DNA of 64,000 bases, taken from positions 42,191,137 to 42,255,136 of the forward strand of contig OZ026833.1 in assembly GCA_964023205.1 (NCBI GenBank). The letters are read 5' to 3'. The position numbers were made by a program, and so were the translations under genes. Under the pieces are notes generated by a model. That model searched no databases. It was not told the origin of the DNA and worked only from the letters and a program-made list of their open reading frames with translations. Source of the DNA: Lutraria lutraria (lineage: Eukaryota > Mollusca > Bivalvia > Venerida > Mactridae). Positions 12,201 to 22,099 of this stretch are shown here, in pieces; positions within the stretch are counted from its first letter, which is position 1; each line of letters opens with the position of its first letter.

Positions 12201-15200
12201 AACATCCCTGTAAAGAAATTGGCCTACTGCTTATTAAAGGAGATACTGTTTAAAGCAATTATTAGACGGACTGACGGACGGACAACACGTGATCACAATA
12301 GCTAACCATGAGCACTTTCAGTTCTGATGATCTGAAAACACATAATCTACCGTACATATAAAATTTAAAATTCAAACAAAGTGTCTCTTTCATTAAACAT
12401 ATCCATACTATCAGTCAAAGATTTTACTGCACTAGTCAAATTCTGCACGGTTGTAACTATAATTCTTTCAAGACGATTGTCTGTTCTTTCATTAAATGTT
12501 CCGCATTTGTTTCAGCACTTTCTGAAACAGAAAATTTTGTTTATGTATTTTTTTATATATTTTTGTTTCATATTTTTTTTACCGCTATCCTTCATGAGTA
12601 AAGGTATGTGCTACCATATGACTAGATATTAGTTCCGTTAGTCATTTTGAAGAATTATTCAGACATATATTGTGTCGTAACTACTGGCTAAATAACTACT
12701 AAATACCATCCTATTTATATTTTCATTTAATGCTTAAATAATATTGTGCATAACAAAAGTTATGATAAGACTAAAACACTGATGTATTTGAAAACAAGTG
12801 TAAACAACAGTGTATAGTATTTATACATAACAACAATTACTCACTATCACAACTAGCCTTCTTTCGCACAGGCCTCTCTTCACTGGTACTAGCAACTGAA
12901 ATGTAATGTACATGTTCAATTATTGTCAAAAGTGTTTGAGATATATAACAGGAGTATTGCAGAAATTTTGTGAAAATGGTGCTATCAAAGTTTGGAGTAC
13001 TTTTAAATACTATACATTATACATATTATGTGTGAAATTAAAGATCAAAAAGCCAAATACTCACTATCACGTACTGAGTTAATCATTGCAGGCCTAATTT
13101 CACTGGTACCGGCATCTGAAGTGAAAAGTACACATTCAATGATTCAATGATGCAAGTTGATTTGTTGTACAATTCTGAAATTCATTTTCCTACTTATTAG
13201 TGCTAAGATTTTTTTTTTACTGAATTGATAGTTGATTCATCATTAAGAAATTTATGAACGAAACAGAAAATGCAAGGAATTTATGTGTATTTGTAACTAT
13301 CTAATTTAACAAAACACTGTCAAATAATTAGTGTTGAAGATGTTAACTTTCATTGAATACTGATTTTAAAACACTTACTATCCACTCTTAAACTGTTGCT
13401 GTTAATGCTGTTTCTGCTACAGGCATCCAATGGCATTTCAGTTACGTTCCCACCTGAAATATGTTATGGTTGGCAATCATTTTAGTTACACTTACAGCAT
13501 TTACGATAATTTTCCAAACTGTTACAGTGCAGTTCATGACTCTGTTGTTAAACACAAATGTCTTAATATATGCTTTGTCTATTACAAATGACTAAATACA
13601 GGTTTAGAAGTGCAATACATGATAACATGATGAGTTATACATGACATAATTAGAAATTCATACAAGTAAAACTGCGCAAGCAACAATCTGGTATGAACAA
13701 AAAAAACTCAGTTTCACTACCAACTGAAAAACTTGCAAAAAAAAACATCTTCAACAAGTCGGAAACTGGTAAATGATACATTTTTTGGTTATATCACATG
13801 GATTTTTTTATCTAGCATATAGTACCCAAATGTCAAGCTTCTTTAAGTTACATAAGATTAAGATCAAACACCGAACTGAGTGTTTATATTTTTCAACATT
13901 TTCTGTTTATTACTTTTATTAAAACATTGTTATATTTATTCATGTTTGTATGTCTAAAACAATGTTTCAGTAAATTACACATACCCTGAGTTTCACTACC
14001 AACTGGCAAACTTGCATTTGAGTCCATTGCTACAGCAGCAATATTTTCTGAAAGAAAATATACAACATTACATAATCATCAGTACAATTTTACTGAAAAA
14101 TAAATGAATATTTTAAAATAATAAAAATGATATGATTTTTTTCTTTACATGAGTATTTAACATATTTCGTGTAAATACCATTTCTATGGTGCAATATAGG
14201 TTATATTTCAAAATGATCTTGTTTCATTAAAAGAGTAAATACTAGTACCTAAAAAAATGTCTGTTCCATTGGGTATTCCTTCAACTCTACATGTTGGTAT
14301 TGTTTGCAGGACCTATTCAGAGTAACATTTATTTATTACATGGTTACAATAATTAAGCATATATATATGCAACAATGGTTTATAGTCAAAATGTTGCACC
14401 TGTGACATGGAAGGCATATGAGTCATCTCAAACATAAATCATTGTTGACTTTCTATCATTAATGTACTCATAAATAATATCACATATTACAATTATAATT
14501 ATGCGCAGCCTGCCCAGTCAGCTCAGTGGTTAGAGCATTTGTTTAATGATCGAGAGGTTGTGAGTTCTTACCCCTGGCAAGGCGCACACTGTCTGTGACA
14601 AATTTGACTGATGATATTACATCCTATGTTAAATTGTCCTACACCTCTGAATTACGTGGGGTAGCTGGGCAGAAGCTTACGGACAGAATGTGGTTAGTAC
14701 TGGTTAATGCCTGAATGAAATCCAGGAAAGCTCAGAATAGGATAACTGCCCGCCATGATATGACTGAAATAATGTTGAAAATGGCGTTAAACCTGATGAA
14801 ACAAACATTTTTTTTATTTTCATAATACAGCAGACTTAGGACAATTATTCAACACAAAATATGTAATTTATGAAGACCTTCAATCAGTGAAATTAAAAAG
14901 TTTTTACTGTTATATTACATTTAACATTTGGTCAGTTGGATCATGATCAGCACTGTTCAAAAAGTAAAATTCTTTTGAATTTGAATAAGATAAACTACCT
15001 TACTCTCCAATCATTGCAGAGACAGCAATGGAGTTGACCCCCCCCCTGCCGCCTGTCTTCTGCATCTCACATGCATATGATATCATTTTCTTCTTAGTTT
15101 GTGATTAAAACAATAAATTTGTATATTAACATTTATAAATATAAAGTTGATTATACTACTGAAAATTTTTATCACAAAAAATACAATATTTATTATCAAG

Positions 15201-18200
15201 TGTATCATGCATTTGAATTTGTGATTTTAAAACAATTCTTACATACATGTACACTTAATGTATTTTTCTTCATATCTTGCATTAACATGAACAGAGAGTT
15301 ATTTCATTTTGAAGTAGTTTTTTTATAATTGAAAACATAATATTCACATAGACAGCAATCAAAATGTAGCTATATATTTCACATCACTGTTCTATACAAA
15401 ATGACTTGAAATATGGGTAAGATATACTTCCATATACTGGCCACCTTCAACAGGCTGAAGATTATTGCCAGGGTGCGCATAAGAGGTAAAAAAGTGAGAG
15501 TAAAATGTGAAGTATACACAGTGTGAAATAAAGGGTGAACCAGCTGACAGAATGTCATAAACAGATTTCATCAGATTACAAATGAGTTATGCTTACTTTC
15601 AAATCAATCCACTTCTTCTTCGCTTGATCTACCGTTCTTTTTATTTTACTCACACTGTTCACACTAAAAGAAATAATGTAGTCACAAATTATGTCATAAA
15701 ATACAAGATGTGATTGTACAAGATTAAATAGTGAATCAAAACAATAAAATTACACTTTGACACTATACTGTAAATTGTAAAACTTGACATTAATAGTCTT
15801 GGAACATATTGGCAGTCTTCAAATTTGGCCACTGGTACAAAGAACAAGTTTGCTTATTCACTGTCGGTCCCGATAAACATTGGCGGTCATCAGCCCGATG
15901 GTCTGGTGAAATTTTACCTGTCTCAATGTCTGACTATTTACTGGGACATGAAGAAAGAAATGATTATGGAGGTTCCTGACTTGATTGAAACATAAAACAT
16001 GTGGATTCAGAGTACAAAGCTATACTGAATTGGTGTGGCATATTGTATTATAAATTGGCTGGGATATCCACCAGCCCGATTAGCTCAGTTGGTAGAGCAT
16101 CTGACTTGCAAGCAGGAGATCGCGGGTTTGAGCCCCGCAGCGGATACATTATTTTCCTCTTCCTATTACAATACCCATACGTCAGTGATATTCTACTGTT
16201 AGATCATGATGGGAAAAACAAAATTACGGCATGTATGGGCTCTACAAGCATGTTTTCTATTACGAGTTCTGATTACAACTTGATATCCAATATAAAATAA
16301 ATCATTTAATTAGAAACACTGTTATTCCCCATGTTCTCTTTATTCAGTTATAAATTTGATAAATTTGTCAGTAAAATATTATCACAGTTTATAGATCTTG
16401 TATAGAAAGCAAGAGTATTAGGTATGTATGTACCTTTACTGAGTATCTGGGCCCGGTGCCTTAGGATTTTGCCCTTATATACCTGTGACTCGTGTAAACT
16501 CAGATCAGTCTATTACTAAAATATAGGATTATCATCACAAAAGTAAAGCATACACGGACAATAATGATTACACTCATGTCATTTTTTTACCAAACCCCCC
16601 TAAAGTATACTGAATGGAGCGGCCAACACAGACTTGTGTATCTAAAACTTGTCAATCGTGTTTCAATATATTATGTGTAAAGTTTAGATGGCCACAGGAA
16701 ATGTAAGGAATGTGATGAAATATAGCAAACACGTATATATTCATGAACACAGGATATAATAAAATATCATTCCTGTTACACAAACAGGTTTCCAAATTTA
16801 AAGCAGTCAACTTCAATTAAATGTTTGCAACATCCTCATTGGACATGGTGTACAGTAAAAACTTGGCAAATTATACTTTAAAATTGGGCAAAAGTGTTAT
16901 ATTGAAATTTATTGTAAATTTAAATGAAACCAAGATAATTGAAAAAAATACCTTTCCGTCACTTCTGTCCAGAAATCAGCCTTGCTAGAGGCTATTACAG
17001 CGAAAGAAAATTTGCCGGACGCTACAGCAGAATCCTCACATCCGGCAATCAGCAGATCTAGACCAGTTGACTTACTTCTGAGACATTTTTGAGTTAGTAA
17101 GTTGACAGACGACTGTCAGATTGATTGTTCGCGTACTTTCTCCTTTTTGAAGAGTTCTTTGAAGCGAAACGCGCATGCGTGAGAATCGCACCTCGGTAGA
17201 AATCGTACGAAATTGTTCGAAACGTACGACGGCTTTGATAAGACGCTCTTAAGATTGAGCGTACGATTATCGCAGATGAAAATCGTACGACAATATTTAA
17301 AAAAACGAACGATCTTTGATAAGACGCTATAATCCGTTATTATCATAGAACCCAGTATTGTTTGACTCGTTGACATTTTCACTTTTGACTCTTTACTTAG
17401 GAGAACTGTTAAGAAAAACCTACACCTTACTGTCTGCTATATATCACTTTGTACTTATAATCGTAAACATGAGTCTTTTTTTAAGTTTGTCTTAATATCC
17501 TATTTATGTAGAAGCTATAATGACACGTATTTCTGGTGATTTGTAATGTAACTTACGAATGTAAGTCCGCGTAGGAACGTTATAGTAAACATTATTTCTC
17601 GTATTATGTTTGGTTCTGCATGTCATGTGAATAAAAGTTTAGTGGCGCGATTGTTTAAAGTAGACTGCTTTGGGCATTTTTTCCGTCATTGTGGGCGTTG
17701 ATAGTAAATAAATAAACAAAAATAGAGCTACCTTACCAAAACATCCGTTAGGATCCGTCATGAATTCATCAGTCATGTAAGAAATGTTTTTGTCTTATCA
17801 GGTTAATATGTTAATTATGAATACATGTAGATCTAGTCTATAGGGTATTTAACATCATAGTTAATGTATGTTGATGCAAAATATATTATTAACCCCCCCC
17901 ACACACACACACACATTACAGTATGTTAGAGAGCTTGAATGTTGATTGACAATTTTATGTCAAAATAGGACATTAAATCTTTTTCGCGACCATGTAACTG
18001 GGTGCTTTTTTGTATCAAATACACTAAGGTACATAGATAACCGGGAACTAATATTTCAAGTCAAATACATTCCGTATACTAATTCAATCATGCGGCGTTA
18101 AAACGTATTGTGATGATTTTTTCTCTAAGTCTTTGACAATATTCGTACAAACATGCATGCTGTTTAATATATACTCGATATAAAAAAAATCCAAAAACTT

Positions 18201-20152
18201 ACAGGCTTTCTTGCAAACGTACTTTGCTCCAGCAGGGTGACATTTCTCGTCATCTGCGCATGCGTGATCAGAACAAGGTCCCTGAAACATGTGCACACTT
18301 ATTGTAATTAATTGTAAAAATAAATCATCAAGTAGTAGTAAAGTGCTCTAACACGGCAATAATTTGTTTTTATTCATTGTATATTAAAGCACATGGTCTA
18401 CTTCAAGGATTTGCATCGATACTTTGACTATAATTTTCGGTGACATGTAAAATTAAAATGATAAAACCTGTAAAGGCGATATAATGAATATATCTTTCAT
18501 AAAAAAATGGACACAAAACCTATAAAAGAGTTGTTAGATCTTTTTCGTTTGAATTTATTTGCGTCAAGCAATATCCACGTCTTGGTACGTATAGGTGCAC
18601 GTGATAATTCAATATATTACGGTGTCGGTGTATCAAAAACGTCTTTAATGAAGATGTGATGCTCAAATATTAAAGTCAAACATGTGCACTAAGGCCACCC
18701 TTGGGAAATACATAATGTCTCCTTTAATCGGAGAACAGTTTATCAATGACGGTTTTGAAGAATGACCTTCATTCACAGAGTGACCTTTATTCGAAGATGG
18801 CCCCTAAACAGGGTTGAATGTATATATAACAGGAACAGTTTATCAATATACAGTTTATGAGTTGGGAGTTTGAACAATTTCCCCCGTATAAAGGAAGCAG
18901 GCAAATATCTTCATTATAAACACTATTTTCTGGTGCACCCTATGATGACATAACCTGCGCATGGCGCATTTTAAGGATCGTTAGATAACGTCCCCAGTAA
19001 ATATATAACATAAGAAACTGATTACTAAAAAAACACAAACATGTACAATCAAATTCCACGGCTTTGATACAGCGGCCCGATACCTAGGCGACAAATGTGT
19101 TATTAACCGAAAAGAACAATTCATCCTAGTATGTGATAGTACTAGCTGATGTAAGTCAATGTTGGGACTGTCAGGAATAAATGACTGAAGTTTTGCATTT
19201 ATGTACTGGTTCATCCGCGAGTAATTCATTTGTAATTCAATTATGATATTGAGTGCTGTGTCATTTGTTATCAGTGCATCGGTTTTTTATTAACATTTCA
19301 TCCGTGTAGTTCCTATTTGTTTCCCAGTAGGAAATAATTGTGAGGTATGGCACTCTAATTCTACAAACAGTTCCAAGTCCTGAACTTTTATATGATCCTT
19401 TGCGGTGGGTACGTCTTTTGGATTGGGATTTAGGGGAAGGTAGAATTTTAAGGAAGAATTGATGTTTTGTATGCGCTTTTTTGGGGAATCATTTACCTCA
19501 GCTATATCCATGCTCTTATATCATGTGTAGTCATTCCTAACGATTGTATAACAATGGTCCAGTTAGGACTATAATATATGGACAACTTAATTTAAGAAAA
19601 TGATCGTTTGCTTAATCGCTACCAATTCTACAATATTTACATTCGTTTTTGTACAAAGCCTTTACAAGATCTTAATGAATCTGTATTAGTATGATGAACT
19701 GCTTACAAATCTCCAAAAAATGTAACACAATGCATAAATAACGAAGAAAACATTCATTTCAGATAAAATGTTTTACCTAAATGTTTCATAAAACGTGTGG
19801 TCAAAAACAAATTATTTCACTAAATTAAATGCAAAAACGGACATACCACATTCCAGTTCCTAACATCCGAGAGAAACATCCCACCAAAGTATTTTTTAAC
19901 TGGTACATTATTCTCGCGGAACAGAAAGCAGTCCCTGGATATCCTAAAAAACTGAAATGCCCCGCACTCGGACTCAGCCCTACAAACTCGTATGCATTCA
20001 TTAAGTGTATATACCTTTGCATAACGCATTGCATACATACTCATCTTATTTAATTGTTTATTCGTGGCGTTTACACGTTCACAATCCTTCGCATATTTCG
20101 CGCTCAAGTATGTGATAGAAATAGCAATAAACAAAACTGTTACAAAAGACAT
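5935..20152 (-). CDS. Secreted PAN-EGF-PAN protein (3 exons, 224 aa)
   Basis: Exons 20152-19847, 18281-18203 and 6224-5935 total 675 bp, exactly 225 codons including the stop, with every junction in phase. The product starts with a hydrophobic signal peptide (residues 1-18). It is followed by a PAN/Apple domain (about 24-100; Cys 24, 53, 57, 63, 75), a short four-cysteine EGF-like module with spacing C-x4-C-x5-C-x8-C (about 104-125), and a second, diverged PAN-like domain (about 130-210) with an EC-x3-C pair and a later KCTC. No membrane segment is seen, so it is probably secreted. PAN domains bind protein or carbohydrate; the partner here is unknown. Intron 1 is 1.6 kb and intron 2 is 12 kb because a Harbinger-like transposon lies in it. 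The join of exon 2 to exon 3 rests on phase, strand and domain logic across that insertion, and is the least certain step. Confidence 0.65.
6304..6603. mobile_element. hAT-like MITE with CAGGGGCGTAGC ends
   Basis: The left end CAGGGGCGTAGCTTG and the right end, read on the other strand, CACTGGCGTATCTTC are imperfect inverted repeats 300 bp apart. 'attcc' flanks both sides, possibly the remains of an 8-bp target duplication. It lies in PAN gene intron 2 and does not encode anything. The family call rests only on the termini. Confidence 0.45.
6780..6925 (+). repeat. Left terminal repeat cluster of the Harbinger-like element
   Basis: Two direct copies of the terminal motif (6780 and 6850) are interleaved with palindromic GATCGTACG and CGTACGATAATCG words. 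Clustered subterminal copies of this kind are usual transposase-binding sites, which is inference here. Confidence 0.7.
6949..7154 (+). pseudogene. Harbinger transposase N-terminal exon, frameshifted
   Basis: An ATG at 6949 opens a frame starting MAALVLLNRRRRR and continuing through a basic run to KFRPRLED. It then hits a stop near 7026. One base shift later it resumes with ARYRLNEESIYELKS and SPSTNRSCALSS. This order (Arg-rich start, RPRL, RYR, then a SP-TNRS-AL block) is the known N-terminal pattern of PIF/Harbinger transposases. It ends at a good donor, AAG|GTATGT. The helicase-like recognition block and the DDE catalytic exons that should follow are not seen. I conclude this is a broken copy. 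Confidence 0.7.
7155..9060. other. Interior of transposon, possible terminal exon at 8091-8245
   Basis: It holds a dispersed-repeat fragment near 7730-7870 with the phrase 'ggtcaataggtcaaaggtcac', related to one at 54960-55000. A plus-strand frame runs from the acceptor-like 'attttcag' near 8091 to a stop at 8245 and could be a last exon of the transposase. Only position supports this, since no motif is recognisable. AATAAA-like signals occur near 8960. Confidence 0.25.
9085..9350. repeat. SINE 3' tail fragment and family E repeat
   Basis: 9110-9175 contains 'acataactgaaaa', 'atgttgaaaaacgg' and 'gttaaacc', the same tail as the SINE at 14508-14815. 9200-9350 contains 'gacaggctgtctttaatcag' and 'acagggtggccattattcga', matching family E copies near 18.7 and 60.3 kb. 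Confidence 0.5.
10256..10345 (+). repeat. Dispersed repeat, inverted partner at 26312-26385
   Basis: The blocks 'ctgaaggttctgctgttg', 'ttcggaactacaaag' and 'agtcaaaagttgaatt' occur in the opposite orientation at 26312-26385. The second copy stops at a different boundary, so full ends are not defined. Confidence 0.6.
10360..11110 (+). repeat. Bivalve-type tandem repeat element, copy 1
   Basis: About five diverged units of roughly 130 bp, each carrying 'gacctagt', 'gaccc', 'atgaccca', 'cattctgacaa', 'gaagatccaat' and 'gttttcc'. The block ends at 'cgacgcacgacgc' followed by 'agctcac', a terminus repeated at the second copy. This type of repeat is very common in bivalve genomes. ORFs across it are artefacts of the repeat. 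Confidence 0.75.
11395..12320 (+). repeat. Bivalve-type tandem repeat element, copy 2
   Basis: It starts with 'ggccaatatggccctatatc', runs through about six diverged units of the same monomer as at 10360-11110, and ends at 'gtgatcacaatagctaacc'. Minus-strand ORFs of 66 and 90 codons here are periodic translations of the monomer, not genes. Confidence 0.75.
12365..17086 (-). CDS. Myb/SANT-like protein of the Harbinger-like element (nine exons)
   Basis: Exons on the minus strand: 17086-16952, 15663-15597, 15059-15004, 14286-14249, 14047-13985, 13453-13379, 13115-13065, 12895-12845, 12480-12365. From the second exon onward all junctions keep phase and the frame is open to the stop. The first two exons encode a trihelix-type Myb/SANT DNA-binding domain (GKFSFAV, KADFWTEVTE, then NSVSKIKRTVDQ and KKKWIDLK). 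KTGG and VEGIPNGTD follow, as in Harbinger-associated Myb proteins and the domesticated NAIF1. The last exon encodes a helical, Leu-rich tail. In exon 1 the ATG frame needs a one-base shift near codon 4, or an unseen upstream exon. In Harbinger elements this protein escorts the transposase to the nucleus and to the element ends. Confidence 0.7.
13704..13740 (-). pseudogene. Decayed partial duplicate of a Myb-gene exon
   Basis: 'ctcagtttcactaccaact' and 'aaacttgc' repeat the 3' part of the exon at 13985-14047 ('gagtttcactaccaact', 'aaacttgc'). The splice donor is replaced by poly(A). It is a short duplicated exon relic in the adjacent intron. Confidence 0.5.
14508..14815 (+). repeat. tRNA-derived SINE, family 2, full length
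   Basis: The head reads GCCCAGTCAGCTCAGTGG and then TTAGAGC, an A-box-like start. A weakened B box (GTGAGTTCTTACCCC) follows, then a body and the tail 'tatgactgaaataatgttg' running into 'gcgttaaacctgatgaaac'. It lies in an intron of the Myb/SANT gene. Confidence 0.7.
16074..16146 (+). tRNA. tRNA-Ala(TGC)-like sequence, probably repeat-derived
   Basis: 73 nt fold as a tRNA. The D stem is GCTC/GAGC. The anticodon loop CTTGCAA gives anticodon TGC at 16107-16109. The T stem is a perfect GCGGG/CCCGC, and the discriminator is A. The acceptor GCCCGAT pairs with AGCGGAT with two mismatches, and the anticodon stem has one A-G mismatch. The G3-U70 pair that defines alanine tRNAs is absent. Two related copies (46028, 46257) share flanks as well as the tRNA part, so this is more likely a member of a tRNA-like repeat family than a working tRNA gene. 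Confidence 0.5.
17199..17327 (-). repeat. Right terminal repeat cluster of the Harbinger-like element
   Basis: Two inverted copies of the terminal motif lie at 17231-17250 and 17308-17327, with CGTACGA words between. They match the left cluster at 6780-6925 in reverse orientation. Confidence 0.7.
17891..17914. repeat. (CA)n microsatellite
   Basis: A C-run followed by a short CA dinucleotide run. Confidence 0.8.
18203..18281 (-). CDS. PAN gene, exon 2 (four-cysteine EGF-like)
   Basis: 79 bp between the acceptor TTTCAG and the donor GTAAGT on the minus strand. It starts in phase 0, as exon 1 ends, and leaves phase 1. The encoded module begins GPCSDHACADDEKC and continues to a fourth cysteine. 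It is shorter than a full six-cysteine EGF. Confidence 0.75.
18680..18820 (+). repeat. Family E TA-type MITE fragment
   Basis: Contains 'agtgacctttattcgaagat' and ends 'agggttgaatg|ta', matching the termini of the copy at 60288-60467. It lies in PAN gene intron 1. Confidence 0.55.
19847..20152 (-). CDS. PAN gene, exon 1 (signal peptide and first PAN domain)
   Basis: The ATG at 20152 is followed by a hydrophobic stretch (SFVTVLFIAISITYL) and a PAN/Apple cysteine pattern. The exon closes with AATGTG|GTATGT after 102 full codons. Downstream ORF codons beyond the donor are intronic. Confidence 0.8.
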
Positions 20153-21434
20153 AACTACATTTAATAACAGAAGAACTGAATCAAGTTGAAAACAGTCATA
20201 AAACGCAAGCTAACTTTGATCACAATTTTCAGCACGTAGGAAGAATCCAACTGATCGAATCCTTAAAATGATGCCACGTATATATCTATAAAGCAATGCG
20301 CGCGCAGTTAATGGGCGTATAATGGTTGTCATGTAATTAAATTATGAAGATTGTATAAAGTTGGAATGCAGTTTGCTGTTCACGATTCAATTATTTTTTT
20401 TCAATTAAATAAAAACTACTTAAATGAAAAGAAAGATAATAAAATAATAAAATGAAAATGGAACATAAATTTAGAAACAAATTGTGGACTGCGTACCGGA
20501 ACGCAGTAAGAATGTAAAGCACTGTGAATACTCACTGACATTAATTATTATTAACTATTTAATTCAAAACTTTTTCTACCTAATTTAAGGATAACGGACC
20601 CGGATAAAAATGTTTAGTGATTATGAACCTAAGTTAGAGGTACCTGATTGTTATAAATTGTGACAATCAAACATAATTGATGAAATATCAACTTTCAACC
20701 ATACAACATTTTGAAATGTTTGACCTGGGTCAGTTACGTTTTACTTCATATCATAAAGGGAGATAATAGTAACTGTTACTCCCCCTTTTCTATGATTATA
20801 TAGCTGTTTTAATTTCTTGTTTAATTCCAAAAATTAAACAATTCAAGCTCGTGGTGAATGGTTTATAAATATTTCATTCTATATGCGTATTTAATGTTCG
20901 GATTTATATTTTGACCAATGGCATCGCAGTATTTTTCAAATTTGTCGACCGGTTAACTGTATTTAACCATAAGGTTGATTGAATAACTCGTTTAACATTC
21001 GGATCTGTATTTAAAGCTTGATGCGCATGCATTATCGTCAAAACATAGATCCTAACATTAAATATACTAGTGTTTGTTATCGCTGGTTGCTCGCTCGGCA
21101 AGCGCCGAGCCTGAGCGGTTAAGTTTGTTTAACCAGCGATAAATAGATAAGAGTTTAATGATTTGAAATGAATATTTGTTTTAGGGTCTAAAGTCCTTAA
21201 AAATTTATATTTAGTCTGACATCATCTGAATTCAGTGAGAAAAATATTGACAATTAACAATAACTGGCAAGTAAATTTACTCTATATGTTCGGACATAAT
21301 TTTTGTATTTTGCTTTTAAATGACTGAATAAAGTGTTATGTATCTAAGATATACTGGCCTTTATTATCCAGCCGCATCAATGATGTAAAGAACCACTAGT
21401 ATACCAGGCAAATGGTAATAAGAGAGACCTACTC
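20153..21434. other. Upstream region of the PAN gene
   Basis: Presumably includes its promoter and 5' UTR. No TATA box or other site can be assigned convincingly. Confidence 0.3.
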
Positions 21435-21438
21435 TTAA

Positions 21439-21672
21439 AGTCCCATTAGCTTTTTGCTATAAAAATATAAACAAAAAACAAACAATTGCTGATATTATCC
21501 CAAGATAATAATTACCGACGGAACGAGTATTTTTTCTTCTAAAAACACTCATTATGCTGTGAATTTTGCTTTAATTTGTAAACTTAAAATATATAGAGCG
21601 CGGGACGTCACTTTATGCCGTGCGCATAATATGACTGCGGGAAAACACAGCTGTTCTATGAATAGTTTTTTT
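21439..21672. mobile_element. MITE family A, copy 2, 3' truncated
   Basis: It starts AGTCCCATTAGC after TTAA (21435-21438) and follows the family A consensus through 'attatcccaagataataat' and 'acacagctgttctatgaata'. It is then replaced by the TTCATGAA-rich array. The second terminus is missing. Confidence 0.75.
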
Positions 21673-21675
21673 TTC

Positions 21676-22098
21676 AATGAGAATTTGATGAACAGTTCAC
21701 AAAATGTTCATCAGTTTATTCATGAATTGTTTATTAACTTATTCATGACCTACAAATTTGACATGAAGGTCATGAACAAATGTCCATGAACTAATTTATG
21801 AACCTTAGGCAGTCTTTATCAAAAATGTGTTTTTCATTAGGTTCATGAATTATTGATGAATTCATGTTTTGAGGAACCTTTGATGAACAATTCATGAAAC
21901 TTCCTAAACAGATCATGAACTTATGATGTTCATGAACAGTTCATTAAGTTTCATGAATTGTTCACGGACTTCAGTTGATGACAGTTCATGAAACTTAGGT
22001 TCATCAGCTGTTGATGAGTTAAATTGATGAATCTTTGACAAACTTTGATGAACAATTAATGAAACTTCATAAACTGTTCATGAACAAATTCTCAACAG
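21676..22098. repeat. Degenerate array of TTCATGAA palindromes
   Basis: Over about 420 bp the words 'gttcatgaa', 'ttcatgaac', 'gatgaacaattcatgaaac' and their inversions recur at irregular spacing. Because the core is its own reverse complement, both strands look alike. The array directly abuts the truncated MITE. Function is unknown. Confidence 0.7.
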
Positions 22099-22099
22099 G

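Larger units (their letters stand above)
6780..17327. mobile_element. PIF/Harbinger-like DNA transposon, about 10.5 kb
   Basis: The outer ends are inverted copies of GCGTCTTATCAAAGATCGT, followed on both sides by GTACG/CGTACG-rich subterminal repeats. A second, inner copy of the motif lies about 70 bp inside each end. The two ORFs typical of Harbinger elements start just inside the ends and converge: a transposase N-terminus at 6949 on plus and a Myb/SANT protein at 17086 on minus. The catalytic exons of the transposase were not found, so the element is probably immobile. No clean 3-bp target duplication is visible. It has itself collected SINEs, a tRNA-like copy and tandem bivalve repeats, which account for much of its length. 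Confidence 0.7.

Noticed and set aside
17710..17765. Minus-strand TDPNGCFG followed by GTAAGG, possibly another PAN-gene exon
   Set aside because: No acceptor with a pyrimidine tract upstream, and the exon at 6224 already completes the gene in phase.
19290..19511. 73-codon minus-strand ORF within PAN gene intron 1
   Set aside because: Same strand as the gene, but inserting it would need splice sites that I cannot find, and exons 1 and 2 already join in phase.
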